A stretch of 64,000 bases of DNA, taken from positions 39,520,553-39,584,552 of the forward strand of contig CP154956.1 of assembly GCA_039621445.1 (NCBI GenBank), read 5' to 3'. Position 1 is the first letter of the stretch, and the number at the start of each line of letters is the position of its first letter. Below, piece after piece: positions 44,200-55,065 of this stretch. The translations under genes were made by a program, and so were the position numbers. The DNA is from Euglena gracilis (lineage: Eukaryota; Euglenida; Euglenophyceae; Euglenales). Below the pieces are notes generated by a model that ran no database searches, was not told the origin of the DNA, and saw only the letters and a list, made by a program, of their open reading frames with translations.

Positions 44200-44815
44200 C
44201 AAATTTTGACCAAAGCCATGTTGCTATGAACACAGCCTTGGCCCGAAATCCGATGATGTCAATGGAATTGCAATACAGGCGTCGAGCCCAGAAAATAGGT
44301 TTAACATTGCCAAATCACTCCTCACCCGAAAGCTGTTCTTTCAGATGACCAGTGATGACAACTGGTTCAGGACAAACTTGCCGAATGCTTTTTCTGAAGT
44401 TCCAGAAAATGATAATCTTAAGTACCGTCCTTCCGTCTGTTCCATCGAAAGTTCAGCCAGCGGTGATCACCTGACCATAAAATTTGGTTTTTGTCTCATC
44501 CATAACGCCTCCACAACCCCATAGGATCAAAAAATGTCGGAAAAAAAGGGAAATCCAAAATGTCCTAAAAGTCACTAAAAATTCCCAATCTGACCAGCAA
44601 CAGATTTCAATGGAATGGAAATTGACTGATATAAACGGGTGCCTGAATGGAAATCGACCGACATAAACGGGCGCCTGAATGGAAATCAACCGACATAAAC
44701 GGGCGCCTGAATGGAAATCGACCGACATAAACAATTTCAGCCTGATATCCGTTAATGTCAGTAGAATTTTAAGACAGGCGTTGGGCCCAGAAAATAGGTT
44801 TTAACAACAGGGGTG
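44200..44815. repeat. Repeat of the 7.4-8.4 kb family with minisatellite
   Basis: Contains AGAAAATAGGTTTAAC, CAAATCACTCCTC and AGATGACCAGTGATGACAAC, matching 7740-7795 and 8335-8380 in inverted or direct order, plus the 32-bp array at 44615-44735. Confidence 0.6.
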
Positions 44816-45047
44816 TTGGCTCTATGAATGTTGAAACCCATTGTGATGAGCGGCAGCATTTTTGCAAATTTGTGTCCAATGGGCACAAAGTGCCAAAAAA
44901 AATTTGAGTAAAACTTGGAGGGGGTGGTTTTCGGATTTTTGTTGGAGATTCAGTTGGCGATCAGGCAGCCAAACCCACTTGGGAAATCCTGACCCGGCCT
45001 GTTGGTTTCTCACTCTCACTCAACCGCATTCTCTTGTGTCTTTGTCG

Positions 45048-45129
45048 CCAGCAGGTCAACAGGGTCTGAGTGTAGCTTTTGATTTGCCCACTCACAGAGG
45101 ATATGACAGCGACCACCCAAGGGTTGAAG
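45048..45129 (+). CDS. MUT: MUT exon 2
   Basis: Encodes [20 protein letters not shown] then SDHPRVE and one base of the next codon. Donor G/GTGTGA is canonical (phase 1). Confidence 0.92.
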
Positions 45130-45177
45130 GTGTGACATGAAAAAGCCATCTGCAATCTCCATTCCTTTTTTTGCAAG
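45130..45177 (+). other. MUT intron 2, 48-bp conventional intron
   Basis: GTGTGA to TTTGCAAG; smallest intron in the gene and free of repeats. The following exon completes the split GGT codon. Confidence 0.92.
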
Positions 45178-45316
45178 GTGATGTTGGTATGGCTGGAGTT
45201 GCAGTTGACAGTGTGGAAGACATGAAGCTGCTTTTTGATGGCATTCCCTTGGAGAAGATGTCAGTGAGTATGACCATGAATGGTGCAGCGCTGCCTATTT
45301 TAGCAATGTACATTGT
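45178..45316 (+). CDS. MUT: MUT exon 3
   Basis: Encodes [39 protein letters not shown] and ILAMYI, ending two bases into a Val codon. The end is fixed by protein continuity with exon 4 and by the NNNCAG rule. Confidence 0.92.
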
Positions 45317-45513
45317 GGCCAGACTGATTTTATTTTTGAATTTGTCCAAGCATCCAAATCAACATTCATTCAACCCGTGTGCCTCCCAGGGGGGGGCACA
45401 GGTCAACCAGCCCAAAGATTCGGATTGCAAGAAAAACTGAGGTTTTTGGCCAATTTTGGTTGTTTTGTGGAACACGGTAAAAAAGTCCGCTTGGTCAACT
45501 TCAGCCTGCTTGT
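45317..45513 (+). mobile_element. MUT intron 3: nonconventional intron that is a MITE
   Basis: 197 bp. Starts GGCCAG (CAG at +4 to +6) and ends CTGCTTGT (CTG at -8 to -6); no GT-AG reading keeps the frame. The element proper is 45320-45508 with imperfect inverted ends (CAGACTGATTTT; right end reverse-complemented CAGGCTGAAGTT). The 8 bases outside CAG (ATTGTGGC) and outside CTG (CTTGTGGC) match 7 of 8, i.e. a target duplication. Splicing leaves ATTGT+GGC, the original site. Confidence 0.85.
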
Positions 45514-45624
45514 GGCTGGAGAAGAACAAGGGGCAGACAAAGCCAAGATGTCTGGTACAATCCAAAACGACATCCTGAAGGAGTTCATGGTCCGCAACAC
45601 CTACATTTACCCTGCTGAAATCAG
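45514..45624 (+). CDS. MUT: MUT exon 4
   Basis: Encodes [20 protein letters not shown] and [16 protein letters not shown]; the Arg of FMVRNTYI is a conserved CoA-ester-binding position. Donor AG/GTGTGT, phase 2. Confidence 0.95.
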
Positions 45625-45791
45625 GTGTGTGAAGAGTGTATTTTACAATGGGAGTGGATGGTAAAGTGTCACATATTAATAACACCTAACGCCTGAATTT
45701 TTCGCACTTCACACGGTATGTTTTTGCACTTCCAGTCATTTTTTTTGCACGGCAATGTGTTTGGGCCGATTCCGAGACATTAAAATTCTTA

Positions 45792-46745
45792 AGCCGGCGT
45801 TTGAGACGCCGGGCTCAGGACAGAACCGGCGTCCCCCCCCACGGGCTTTCCGGATGCCGGTTCTGTCCTAAAGCCCGGCGTTAGGAACGCCGGTTTTGTC
45901 CAAAGCCCGGCGTCCGATTTTCATTCCTAAAAATGTCACCAAAAGTGCCCAAAAGTGGCCCTGAGGTGCTGGTCTGAGTGTTTCAACCATCAAGGACAAT
46001 GATTTTTGCCATCTGGGGACCAGTGGGGTGGATATCCAAATCTCGTGAAAATCGGCCCAGATTTGGAAATAGAGTACCGTGCAGCGTGGAAAGATCTGAT
46101 GAGCACCGCTGGTCGTCTGTTGAAAAGAGCTTTCGATCGAGGGGTAACTTGGTACCCTAACGTTGCACGCAGCCCAAGATACGCTCGCGATGGTCGGATC
46201 GGCCAGAATCTGAGTCGAAACTTGCAGCAATCTTCAGTGACTTTTGGTTTAAGATGCTGAATAAACCCCACAGAAACGTTTTCCCTCTTCGAATCAACGA
46301 CCTGAGGGCCTTGGGGGGGCACCAGAGTTGTGAAATTAGGATTTCCCACTGACAGAAAATAAGAGCTCCAGGCGACGTGGCTGAATTTGGTGGTGATCGC
46401 CAGTCGTCTGATGAAAAGAGCTTTCGATCGAGGGGTGATTTTATACCTGGACGATTGACACAGCCAGAAACACCCTCGCGATCGCCGGAATTTGGTGAAG
46501 TGCAAAGTGGTGTGACATTGCAGATCAGTGGTCGGAGATTGGTCCTGGGAGTGTCCTTTGGCCGAAGGTTGGGGACGCCGGTTCTGTCCTGAGCCCGGCG
46601 TCTCTAAAACGCCGGCTTAAACAAGAGGTGGCGGACGCCGGTTCTGTCCAAAGCCCGGCGTTCCGGACGCCGGTTCCGTCCGAAGGACGGAACCGGCGTC
46701 CGGAATGCCGGGCTTTGGACAGAACCGGCGTCCGCCACCTCTTTT
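45792..46745. mobile_element. Hairpin-bounded unit in intron 4
   Basis: The left module (45792-45915) matches 15407-15530. The right end is a 59-bp inverted repeat (46623-46681 and 46685-46743, one mismatch). The interior has two copies of GAGCTTTCGATCGAGGGGT (46127 and 46421) and AGTCGTCTG words. Probably a hairpin-ended element related to copy A/B units. Confidence 0.6.
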
Positions 46746-46951
46746 TTGTAGTAAAATCTTCGCCAGCTTTCAACGGATTTTACATCAAAGTTGCATTTTT
46801 GTGTTTATTTTGTGACTTTTTTGCGATTTACTTTTATTCTGCGTTTTTTGCCCATCTGTTTGCTATTTTTTTTTTAAAAAAATCGAATTTTCTTGAAAGT
46901 TACATTTTCTTTAGAATTCCGTGTTTTTTTTTTAACTACAAAAAAAGGGGG

Positions 46952-47895
46952 GCGGACGCCGGTTCTGTCCTGAACCCGGTGTCCCGGACGCCGGGTTCAG
47001 GACAGAACCGGCGTCCCCCCCCCCACGGGTTTTTCCGGACGCCGGTTCTGTCCTAAAACCCGGCGTTAGGAACGCCGGTTCTGTCCAAAACCCGGTGTCC
47101 AGTTTGGGACTGTATGTGCAAAAAAGTGTGCCAATGTGACCCTAGAAACGAAAATGTCCTTGCCTGAAGAGGGATAAGAGCCACAATTGCTAAGTGCAAA
47201 ATATCATGGATGAGTGGCGGCAAGCGTTTTGCAGTTTCTGAGGTGGGGGGAGGATTGCTAGGCATACAGGTTGCCACAGTTACAGCGATTATAGGACAAA
47301 ACATATTGCCGGCAAGGAAACCCATTACAGAAATTTTGGGTGGACCCCCTGGGTTTTTTTCAGACATGCGGCAGGTAATTTTTGGCTGGACCCGCCCTGG
47401 GTTGTTTCAGAAATTCGGTTAAATGTTGACTGCCCACCCCTGGGTTTTTTTAGAATTACGTTTGGGAAATTTTGGCTGGACCCCCCCTGGGTTTTTTTTT
47501 TAGAAACACGGTTGTTAAATGTTGGCTGGACCCCCGTGCGTTATTTTCAGACATACGGTTGAGAAATTTTGGCTGGACCCCGCTGGGTCATTTCTTTTTT
47601 CAGAAATACGGTTGGGGAATACGGCTGGAACCCCCATGGCTTTTTCACAGTTTGGGTTGGGAGATTTTATGTTTGAACCCGCTGGGTTTTTTTCGGAATT
47701 AACTGTGGGAAATTTTGGCCGGTCCCCCCTGGGCCTAAAGGGGAACACAAGTGCATGTATTCCTAAGTGCTCCCTGGCCCGAAGGGGGTGAACGCCGGTT
47801 CTGTCCTGAACCCGGCGTCTCTAAAACGCCGCTTTAAACAAGGGGGGTGGACGCCGGTTCTGTCCTGAACCTGGCGTCTCAAATGCTGGTTTAAA
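46952..47895. mobile_element. Hairpin-bounded minisatellite unit (copy B)
   Basis: Same architecture as 29878-30949: left hairpin module, TTTGGGACTGTATG lead-in, CATACAGGTTGCCACAG, then AAATTTTGGCTGGACC units and a right module ending in GACGCCGGTTCTGTCC words. Individual minisatellite units differ from copy A by indels. Confidence 0.75.
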
Positions 47896-48408
47896 TTTGG
47901 TGGCATCTTTGCATTTCATGATTTTTGCGCTTTTTCTCTCAGATTTTGCTCAATTTTTTGTCATTTTCAATATCTGCATTTTTTCCCATTTTTTTGTGCA
48001 TCTTTTTTGAGACCTGGCAGCGCACCCCCCCCACCCGCTTTGGTCAAGGGGGGGTTCCACCCCTGGAAAGTGGATTTGTCCCCTTTTCAGCGCAACGTGC
48101 CAGAATTTTTTTGGAACCCCCCCCCTGAAGGGCACAGGAATAGCTCGCAATCATGGCGCTTTTCACGAAGAACTTCCCAAAAAAGTGCTCAAAATTGACA
48201 TTTTTGGGAGCTTAAAATTGATTATGTTTCGCAACATCCAAAAAGTTGCCAAAAATGACCCCTTTTGGGCTGGGGGTGCATGGCATTTGGGGTTGCCCCC
48301 AAAATAATCCCTTGCAAAGCAGCCATTTGGGTGAACAAGTTCAGGGGAACACATTTTTTTTCGCCTGCTTTTGAATTTTCTGCTGTAACTCAATTATTCT
48401 TTCTCCAG

Positions 48409-48578
48409 CATTACAATCATTGCCCACATCATGGGCTACCTGGCAAAGAACATGCCAAAGTACAATTCCATCTCAATCTCGGGATATCATTTGCAGGAGG
48501 CTGGGGCTCATGCTGCTCTTGAATTGGGCTTCACCATTGCAGATGGCTTGGAATACATCAATGCTGCATTGAAGGCAG
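48409..48578 (+). CDS. MUT: MUT exon 5
   Basis: Encodes [38 protein letters not shown] and [15 protein letters not shown]. Tyr-His in SGYH are the conserved active-site pair. Donor G/GTGAAT, phase 1. Confidence 0.95.
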
Positions 48579-51165
48579 GTGAATGTCCTGCGACTCCCAT
48601 GAATCAACCCATTTTATGTGGGCAGGGTGAGCCAAGTGAGCGGTGGTTTTGCACTCAGACCCCCCTAGGGAGGGGGTGTTTCAGACCACACCTCCCCCTC
48701 CTCCCTTCCTTCAGACTGAGGGGGGGGGGGTCTGGAACCTAGTTCCAGCCCTGGGGGTGAAATTTATTGGTGGTGGGGGGTCAACCACCTCCCCCCTACC
48801 TCCTGGATGAGGGGTCCGATCCCCCCCCTCCAGGCCTTCTTGTACAGCCCTGGCCCTGGGGGCCGGGGGGGGGGGCAACCCAAAATTCCAACTTTTGAGC
48901 GGGACTCCCTCCTCAGGCGATGCCCAGATCCCAAGGTTTTTTCTGGCAAAGTCCTGTGCTGCCCTTTGCTGCTTGCAACTTTCCATTTCAGCCTCTCTCT
49001 TAAACAAAAACACAGGCTGTGATCATAATCATAATGTGATCATTTATGATCCCAAGTGATCATAAACGGACATCTTTCTTGGAAGTCACTCTGATGTAGC
49101 CCCCCTTTTGCCAACCGACCACCCCTAAACAACGACCACCCCAGGTCGGGGGTTGCAGGTGAGGGGTGCGCACGACCCCCCCCCCCCATCGTCGGCAACT
49201 TTGGAAATTGGTTGTATGGCCACCCCCAGGTCGGGGGTTGCAGGTTGGGGCGTGTACGACCCCACCCCCTGGACGGGGGTGTGCAGGAACCTGGTCGGTG
49301 GGCAAGGAGGGCTTGGTGGTACCAGCCTGTGCCTCTCTGAACTTGGTACCGGCCTCAACCAAAATCCCCACATAGGAGGACAGGATAAGAGGATATCCCC
49401 ACACAGGATTTTGTTGTTGTGGTTATGAGGTGGGAGAATCATACAGAAACACCCAAGTACACCACCATAGGCACACCGGTCGAGCAAAGTTCAAGGTTGG
49501 CGTTGGGCCGACCAAGAGTCAGCAGGGGCGCCAGAGCGCACACTCTGTTAGGGCTCCCGGATCTGCCTGGGTGGGGGGGGTAGTGGGCCCACCTTAGGTC
49601 GGCCCACGGTCGCCAAAGGTTGCTATGGGTATTTCCTACTCAGTTTTTTTTTGCATTGTAGCGCCGTAGGCAACTGTTCGGCGGCCCTAAAATAACAAAA
49701 TCCCTTGTGTGGGCAACTCTTTTTGTTTGATTGTCGCGCTTTTTTGCCCGGGTGAACGCTTTTTGACATCGATCGAGGACGACCTTTGGCGACCGTGGGC
49801 CGACCTAAGGTCGGCCCACTGCCCCCCCCACCCAGGCCAGATCCACCCCCCCCCCTCTGTGAGAGATGCCTCTCAATTTGCTGTTGGAAACCGTGATTTT
49901 GAGAATCTTTTTGAAAGAAAGCCGAAGAAGACTGAAAAAAAAGGTGTTTCAACTTTGGACTGAAACGCCACTGTACATCTGTTTCGGTCCTGATTTCCAT
50001 TTATGCTTTCAGTCCACCCGCCTTGCACCCACCCTGTGAGGCACTGCGCTTCTGTTCGATCTTTGTTTGACTTGTGGTGGTGAGGGAATCATTTGGCCTG
50101 ATACCCCAAAAATTTCAGCATGGCTTCATTTCCACCTCACTAAAATGGAGTGTTTTTTGAGCAGTTTGGCACAGGAGGACAATGTTCATTGCAGTTCCAC
50201 TGAGGGCAACCAAAGTCTTTGTGCAACTAAGGTGGGAGGCTTGGCTTTTTTCAAGTGGCGACTAGCAAATGGACCCCCCCCCCCCAGAGTCCTCAAGCAA
50301 AAACCTCGCATGGGTGTTTTCCTGAAAAAACTTCGACAAAATCATAATTTGAGGATTTTTGGAATGATTTTCAAAGTCAACCCAGGTATTTTCCAACTAT
50401 ATTTGGTCTGGTGTACAGCCCTTTCAGCCCCGCCATACCATTGCTTAACACCTGTCCCCCCCCCCCCGGGGTAAAGTGACCGGACCAAAGTGACTTTTTT
50501 CAGAGTGGAAAGTGACCCCCCCCCAGGGGCGGGACCCTGGGGGGGACCCAGGGATGGATGGGAAGCCCTTCGGTATTGAGGTAGGTGGTAGGGGGGGGTC
50601 CCGACCCCCCCCCCCCCCTGGGGGGGTAAGGTGGTGAGGGGGGGTCCGGCCCCCCCCCCCCCCTAGATGTTGGGAGGGGGGGTCCGGACCCCCCCACCCC
50701 CCCCTCCTTGACAGGTGCCAAAAATAGCAGAAAATTTTCTTCCGGCGCACAGCGCCGGAAAATGAGCAAAAAAAACCCCTTTTGCTGACTTTTGGCCATA
50801 TTGCCCATTTTTTGATGTGTTGGTGTTTTCCCCCAAAAACATGTTCAAAAAAATTCAAAAAATGAGCATTTTTGGATCGATTTTCAAAGAAAAATCAGGG
50901 TTTTTTGACCGATTCCGACCCGATTTCCGGCCCTTTGCCCGTCCATGAAATCGAAAAATTTTCGGCCCCCCCTCAGTTTCGAGGTAGGAGGGGGGGGTCC
51001 GACCCACCCCCCCCCCCCCGTGTGGGGGGGGGGGGTGCCAGCCCCCCCCCCCCCCCCCCCTCAAGGCTTCCCATCCATCCCTGGGGGGACCCCCCCAGGT
51101 CACCAGTTTACCCAGATTACATTTTTTATCTTTTGGAACTGCAAACCTTTGCATCCCAACCTCAG
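48579..51165 (+). other. MUT intron 5, conventional
   Basis: 2.6 kb, GTGAAT to ACCTCAG. Contains the MITE at 50549-51083. 49050-49480 has repeated GGTCGGGGGTTGCAGGT; 49560-49830 has mirrored copies of GGGCCGACCTAAGGTCGGCC. The rest is C/G-run spacer. Confidence 0.9.
50549..51083. mobile_element. 535-bp MITE, perfect 8-bp duplication (family C)
   Basis: TIR CAGGGATGGATGGGAAGCC with its complement at the right end; duplication GGGGGACC at 50541-50548 and 51084-51091. The interior holds poly-G/C blocks, a CCGGCGCACAGCGCCGG hairpin and AAAAAATGAGCATTTTTGGA. Same length as the copy at 59416. Confidence 0.92.
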
Positions 51166-51236
51166 GACTTACTGTTGATGAGATTGCCCCACGGCTCTCG
51201 TTCTTCTTTGGGATTGGAATGAACTTCTATATGGAG
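51166..51236 (+). CDS. MUT: MUT exon 6
   Basis: Encodes [20 protein letters not shown] then FYME; donor GAG/GTGTGC, phase 0. Confidence 0.95.
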
Positions 51237-51789
51237 GTGTGCTTCCTTGTTTAATTATTCATTTGAGATTTCAGATTATTTATTGATTATTATTTTTTTG
51301 AATTCTTTGTTCAGAAAAGGTGTTGCGTCACCATGAAATCTCTAAGAGACTATCTACCAGCAAGTTATCGATTTCCCCCCCAATTGTCATATCTCTGATT
51401 TTTTTTGCTTTTTTCCCCAGCATTTTTCACGGTCGGTTTTTTTTTTATGTTAAAGAAATGTCTGGCTTTGCCAGGTTTTGTACCCCCCCCCCCCCCCAAT
51501 GAGCTCCGGGAAAAGGCTGAACTTTTTGGAGTCCCAACCGCAGACAAATGGTTGCATTTTTGCAGTTCAGTTTTGCACTGAGGTCGACACAGACATTTAC
51601 TTGGTGTGTGTGCCACCAAAAAAAGGTTTCACAAAAGTCACCGAAATGGGGAAAAAATATAATTGTACATTCAGAATTGGGGGCGCTATTTGGGTGGATC
51701 AGGCTGGCTTTGGAATGAATTCGGCAAACAAAATTTTTTTGGAGGGGCTTTAAAGTCGACAAACGTGACTTGTTAATCCATCAGAGTGG

Positions 51790-52130
51790 GTAAAACCCCC
51801 CCCAAATTATAAACCCCCACGGTTTATTATTTGGACACCCGAAGTCGGGGTCCAGGGGGGGTTTATTATTTGAGCAAAAATTTCGTAGTCAAAAATCGAC
51901 CCGAAAACCCCCCCACAGGCTCTAATGGTCACTTTTTTTTGGCATTTTGGGGCTTTTTTTGAAAATTGGGTGCTTTTTTGCTTATTTTCGGCACCAGTTT
52001 GATCCATTTTTGTGATTTTTTGCAACATTTCTGCTAATTTTTGACTCTTTTTTCCTTTGCCCTCACACCTGCCAGAGGGGGGGGGGGTTATTATTTGGGC
52101 GGCCGAAGTCGGTCCTCAGGGGGGGGGTTA
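51790..52130. repeat. AATAATAAACCCCC element, inverted relative of 23.5 kb
   Basis: Shares GTGACCATT...GAGCCTGTGG and GGGTCGA...TTGACT words with 23540-23720 in reverse order, with TTTATTATTTGG at both edges. Confidence 0.65.
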
Positions 52131-53550
52131 GTTGCCTGACTGCCCACAATCCTCACTGAAGAAACTCTTTAATGCCACTCAACAAAAAATAGTTATTGTC
52201 CTCAGCCCGTGAATATTCCGGATCCAGCCAGCAAGCACTTTCAACCAGCAGCTCTCAGCCTGTCTGCTTGCATCCTGCAGGAATCGAGCGAAAACAAAGT
52301 TTTCAAAGCCTGACAAAGCTGGGCTGGACCAAAAAAAATTGGCGAACCGTCAATTTTTTTTTGGAAAATAGAGTTCAAATGGCCAAAAATAGCCTGTTAT
52401 GAGGTGTTTTTTTTGAGATATTTTTGGGGGGGTTTTCACATGCCTCAAACATCTCCTGCCTCATGACACCATCAGGCAGGTAAAGAGCTCAGCATTTTAC
52501 CAAACCTGGTACTGACTGTACCCCTTCGAAAACGGGGGTGGGGGGTTCGGGCTCCCCCTCCTGCCTCAAATTAATTGGCTGGAAAAGTTTCGGTTATGTG
52601 GACAGTCAAAAGGCCAAATACCAGGCCAGAATTGTTGAAAAAATCCAAAGAATCTTATTTTTGAGATTCTTTGATTTTTAATGTGGAAAACACCAAAATA
52701 TTATAAATGTGGAATACGCTTTAACATGAGGGGAAATGGCAATTTTGCATTTCCTGGAGTGCAGCGCAGGCTTTTGCTTAAGGGATTGCAGTACCCCCCC
52801 CCCCCGGGGGGGGCTGGACTGCAGCAAGTCCAAATTTGGCTAGTGGGTTTTCTAGCAGACCCCCCCCCGGGGGGGGGTCTGCTAGCAGGGCTAGCTAGTG
52901 GAAAATTTTTTTCCAGTGACCGGCGCAAAGCGCCAAAAAATTTTTTTGGGACCCCCAAAAATGGCCAAAAAAGCCCGTTTTTGGCCATTTTTGGGAATTT
53001 TTGGAACAAAATCAGCCAAAAACCTGTTAAAAACCTCATTTTTCCTCCGGCGCACAGCGCCGGAGGAAAATTTTTTTTCCAGTCCGGGGGACCCCCCGGA
53101 CCCCCCCCCCCCCCCCGGGGGAGGGGCGGTCTAGCTAGTCCACTTTTTCCAGTGTCTAGCCGATTGGCTAGCCAGTACCCCCCCCCGGGGGTCCTTAAGC
53201 AAAAGCCTGGTGCAGCGCCAAAAAAGAAAAAAATTGCTATTTTGGATCCAAGGAGGGTGGGATGGGGTCCGGACACCCCTTCTGAACATCTAGCCTCCAC
53301 CTACCTAAATGCCGAAAGGTTTCCCATACATCTCGGGGAGGGATGCACCTTTTGTTGTGGGGTGCCTGCCCATCAGCAGCACCCCAAAAACCAGCATCTG
53401 GCATTGATGCTGAAGGGTCTGGCATTTGCAAGCCCCCTTTTCGTGCTTTTGTTACCCTTTTTTGTCTGTGATTTGATTTTCTGTTTTGCTTTGGAAGACT
53501 AGCAAGGGAGAAGGCTGGGTAATTTTGACAGTATCCAGGAGGGTCACAGC

Positions 53551-53793
53551 AGGGATTTCCTCTGTTCCATGCCACAAAAAATCACAAAACTCACAAATCA
53601 GCTCAAAAATGGATTTTTTTGGGGACAACCTTTTTTTGCTGAATTTTTGATGGTTTGGACAGCTGTCCCATCCTTTCCCCCCTTTTTTTGGTTTTGTTTT
53701 GTTTGCTCTTTGTTATCATGCCATCTTGTGAATTCTCGTGTGGAACAACCTGTGTCGCAAACAATGAAGTGCAAAAGAAGCTGGGGGGGTAAA

Positions 53794-53831
<38 letters not shown>

Positions 53832-54720
53832 ATAAACACTGTGTGTTGGACCTCAGCTGAAAACTCTCAACTGAAAATGCTTAAGTGTTAGGTGCCTGGG
53901 ATTCCAACGAATTCCTGCCATGAATAATCACAAATAATCACGAGCCAGCATGAAATTTCCCAATGCCATGAGTCATAATTGCGAATAATCACAAATAATC
54001 ACAAATAACCTCAAACAAGTGCAACTAAATAATAAAATTGATGAATGGATAATAAAGAATAAAATGGATGAATGAGGTCTTTCCAATTATGAACGATTAA
54101 AAAGTTTCCCCAAAGGGGAAAGCAAACATGGACAAGAGCCAGGGATTTCCTCTGTTTCATGCCACAAAGAATCACGGAAAAATCATGAATCGGCAAAAAT
54201 ATGGAGCTTTCCCAAAATCACGAAAATCAATGAGATTTTTTGGGGGATAAGTTTTTCTTTTGGCAGCTGAATTTTTGAAGGCAGTTTTTTCCCCTTCTAT
54301 TTCTCCTGTGCAACAATGTCGGTGCCGCAAATAATGACGACAGTGCGAAAGAAGCATGGGGGGAAAGACCTCAAGATGAAAGTTGTTGGACCGCAGCCAA
54401 AAAATCTCAATTGAAGATGTCTGTGTTTATTTGTTATGTGTTTATGCCTTAGGTGCCCGGGATTCCCACAAATTCGTGCCACAAATGATCACGAATAACC
54501 ACAAACCAACTCAAATTTTGGGTTTTCCAAAACCACAAAAAATCCCGAATAATCACGATTTATCACAAATGACCCCAAACAACCACGCATAATTCTGAAT
54601 GAGATTCTCTCTTATTTATTAATGTTTTCAGAGGGTCAAGTATTAAGTTTCCCCAAAGACACAGATAAAAGGTGATTTTTGAGTTCCTCTTTGCCCTTTG
54701 CTCTCTTCTGAATCGGTGTT
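53551..54720. repeat. 590-bp tandem duplication with AATAATCAC arrays
   Basis: The copies start CAGGGATTTCCTCTG at 53551 and 54141. Each later carries GGGATTCC...AATAATCAC arrays (53900-54010; 54460-54600), GCTGAATTTTTGA and a GAAAGAAGC/AAAAGAAGC word. The first copy contains a (CA)n run at 53797-53825. The TTCCTCTG...GCCACAAA words match the ends of the 4539 transposon. Confidence 0.75.
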
Positions 54721-54775
54721 GCTGGGTGCTCGCTGTCACCTTTTCTCATTTAAGCCAAAAAAGGCCCCAAGTTGT

Positions 54776-54777
<2 letters not shown>

Positions 54778-54811
<34 letters not shown>

Positions 54812-54988
54812 TGTATGTGAGTGAGTGAGTGAGTGAGTGAGCGAGCGAGCGAGCGAGCGAGTGAGTGAGTGAGTGAGTGAGTGAGTGAGTGAGTGAGTGA
54901 GTGAGTGAGTGAGTGAGTGAGTGAGTGAGTGAGTGAGTGAGTGAGTGAGTGAGTGAGTGAGTGAGTGAGTGAGTGAGAGTGGGTGAGT

Positions 54989-55023
<35 letters not shown>

Positions 55024-55065
55024 TGTGTGTGTGTACGCGCGTGTGAGTGAGCAAGTGAGTAAGTG
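54778..55065. repeat. (GT)n-(GAGT)n microsatellite
   Basis: GT repeats (54778-54810), about 190 bp of GAGT/GAGC (54820-54990), GA repeats and GT repeats. Stop-free on the minus strand as Leu-Thr-His-Ser repeats; not coding. Confidence 0.95.

Larger units (their letters stand above)
41054..45047 (+). other. MUT intron 1, atypical borders
   Basis: 4.0 kb. No GT-AG pair keeps the frame. The border that fits the protein gives 5' GTGCAA and 3' CTTTGTCG, i.e. CA at +4/+5 and CT at -8/-7, a weak version of the nonconventional pattern with a GT start. The intron holds repeat modules annotated separately; 41170-41770 and 41940-42480 show nothing else but C runs. Confidence 0.6.
45625..48408 (+). other. 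MUT intron 4, conventional, repeat-filled
   Basis: 2.8 kb, GTGTGT to CTCCAG. Contains the hairpin units at 45792-46745 and 46952-47895; 47900-48400 shows only T-rich spacer. Confidence 0.9.

Noticed and set aside
41054-45047. GT-AG border for MUT intron 1 (GTGCAA to CCAG or CAGCAG)
   Set aside because: Both AG choices shift the frame before the conserved [11 protein letters not shown].
48740-48870. Possible further CAGGGCTGT MITE in intron 5
   Set aside because: Right-end words (GTACAGCCCTG) are present but no left end or 8-bp duplication could be paired.
52681-53502. 273-codon + frame inside MUT intron 6
   Set aside because: Composed of Pro/Gly runs from poly-C/poly-G tracts; no conserved residues and located between two proven MUT exons.
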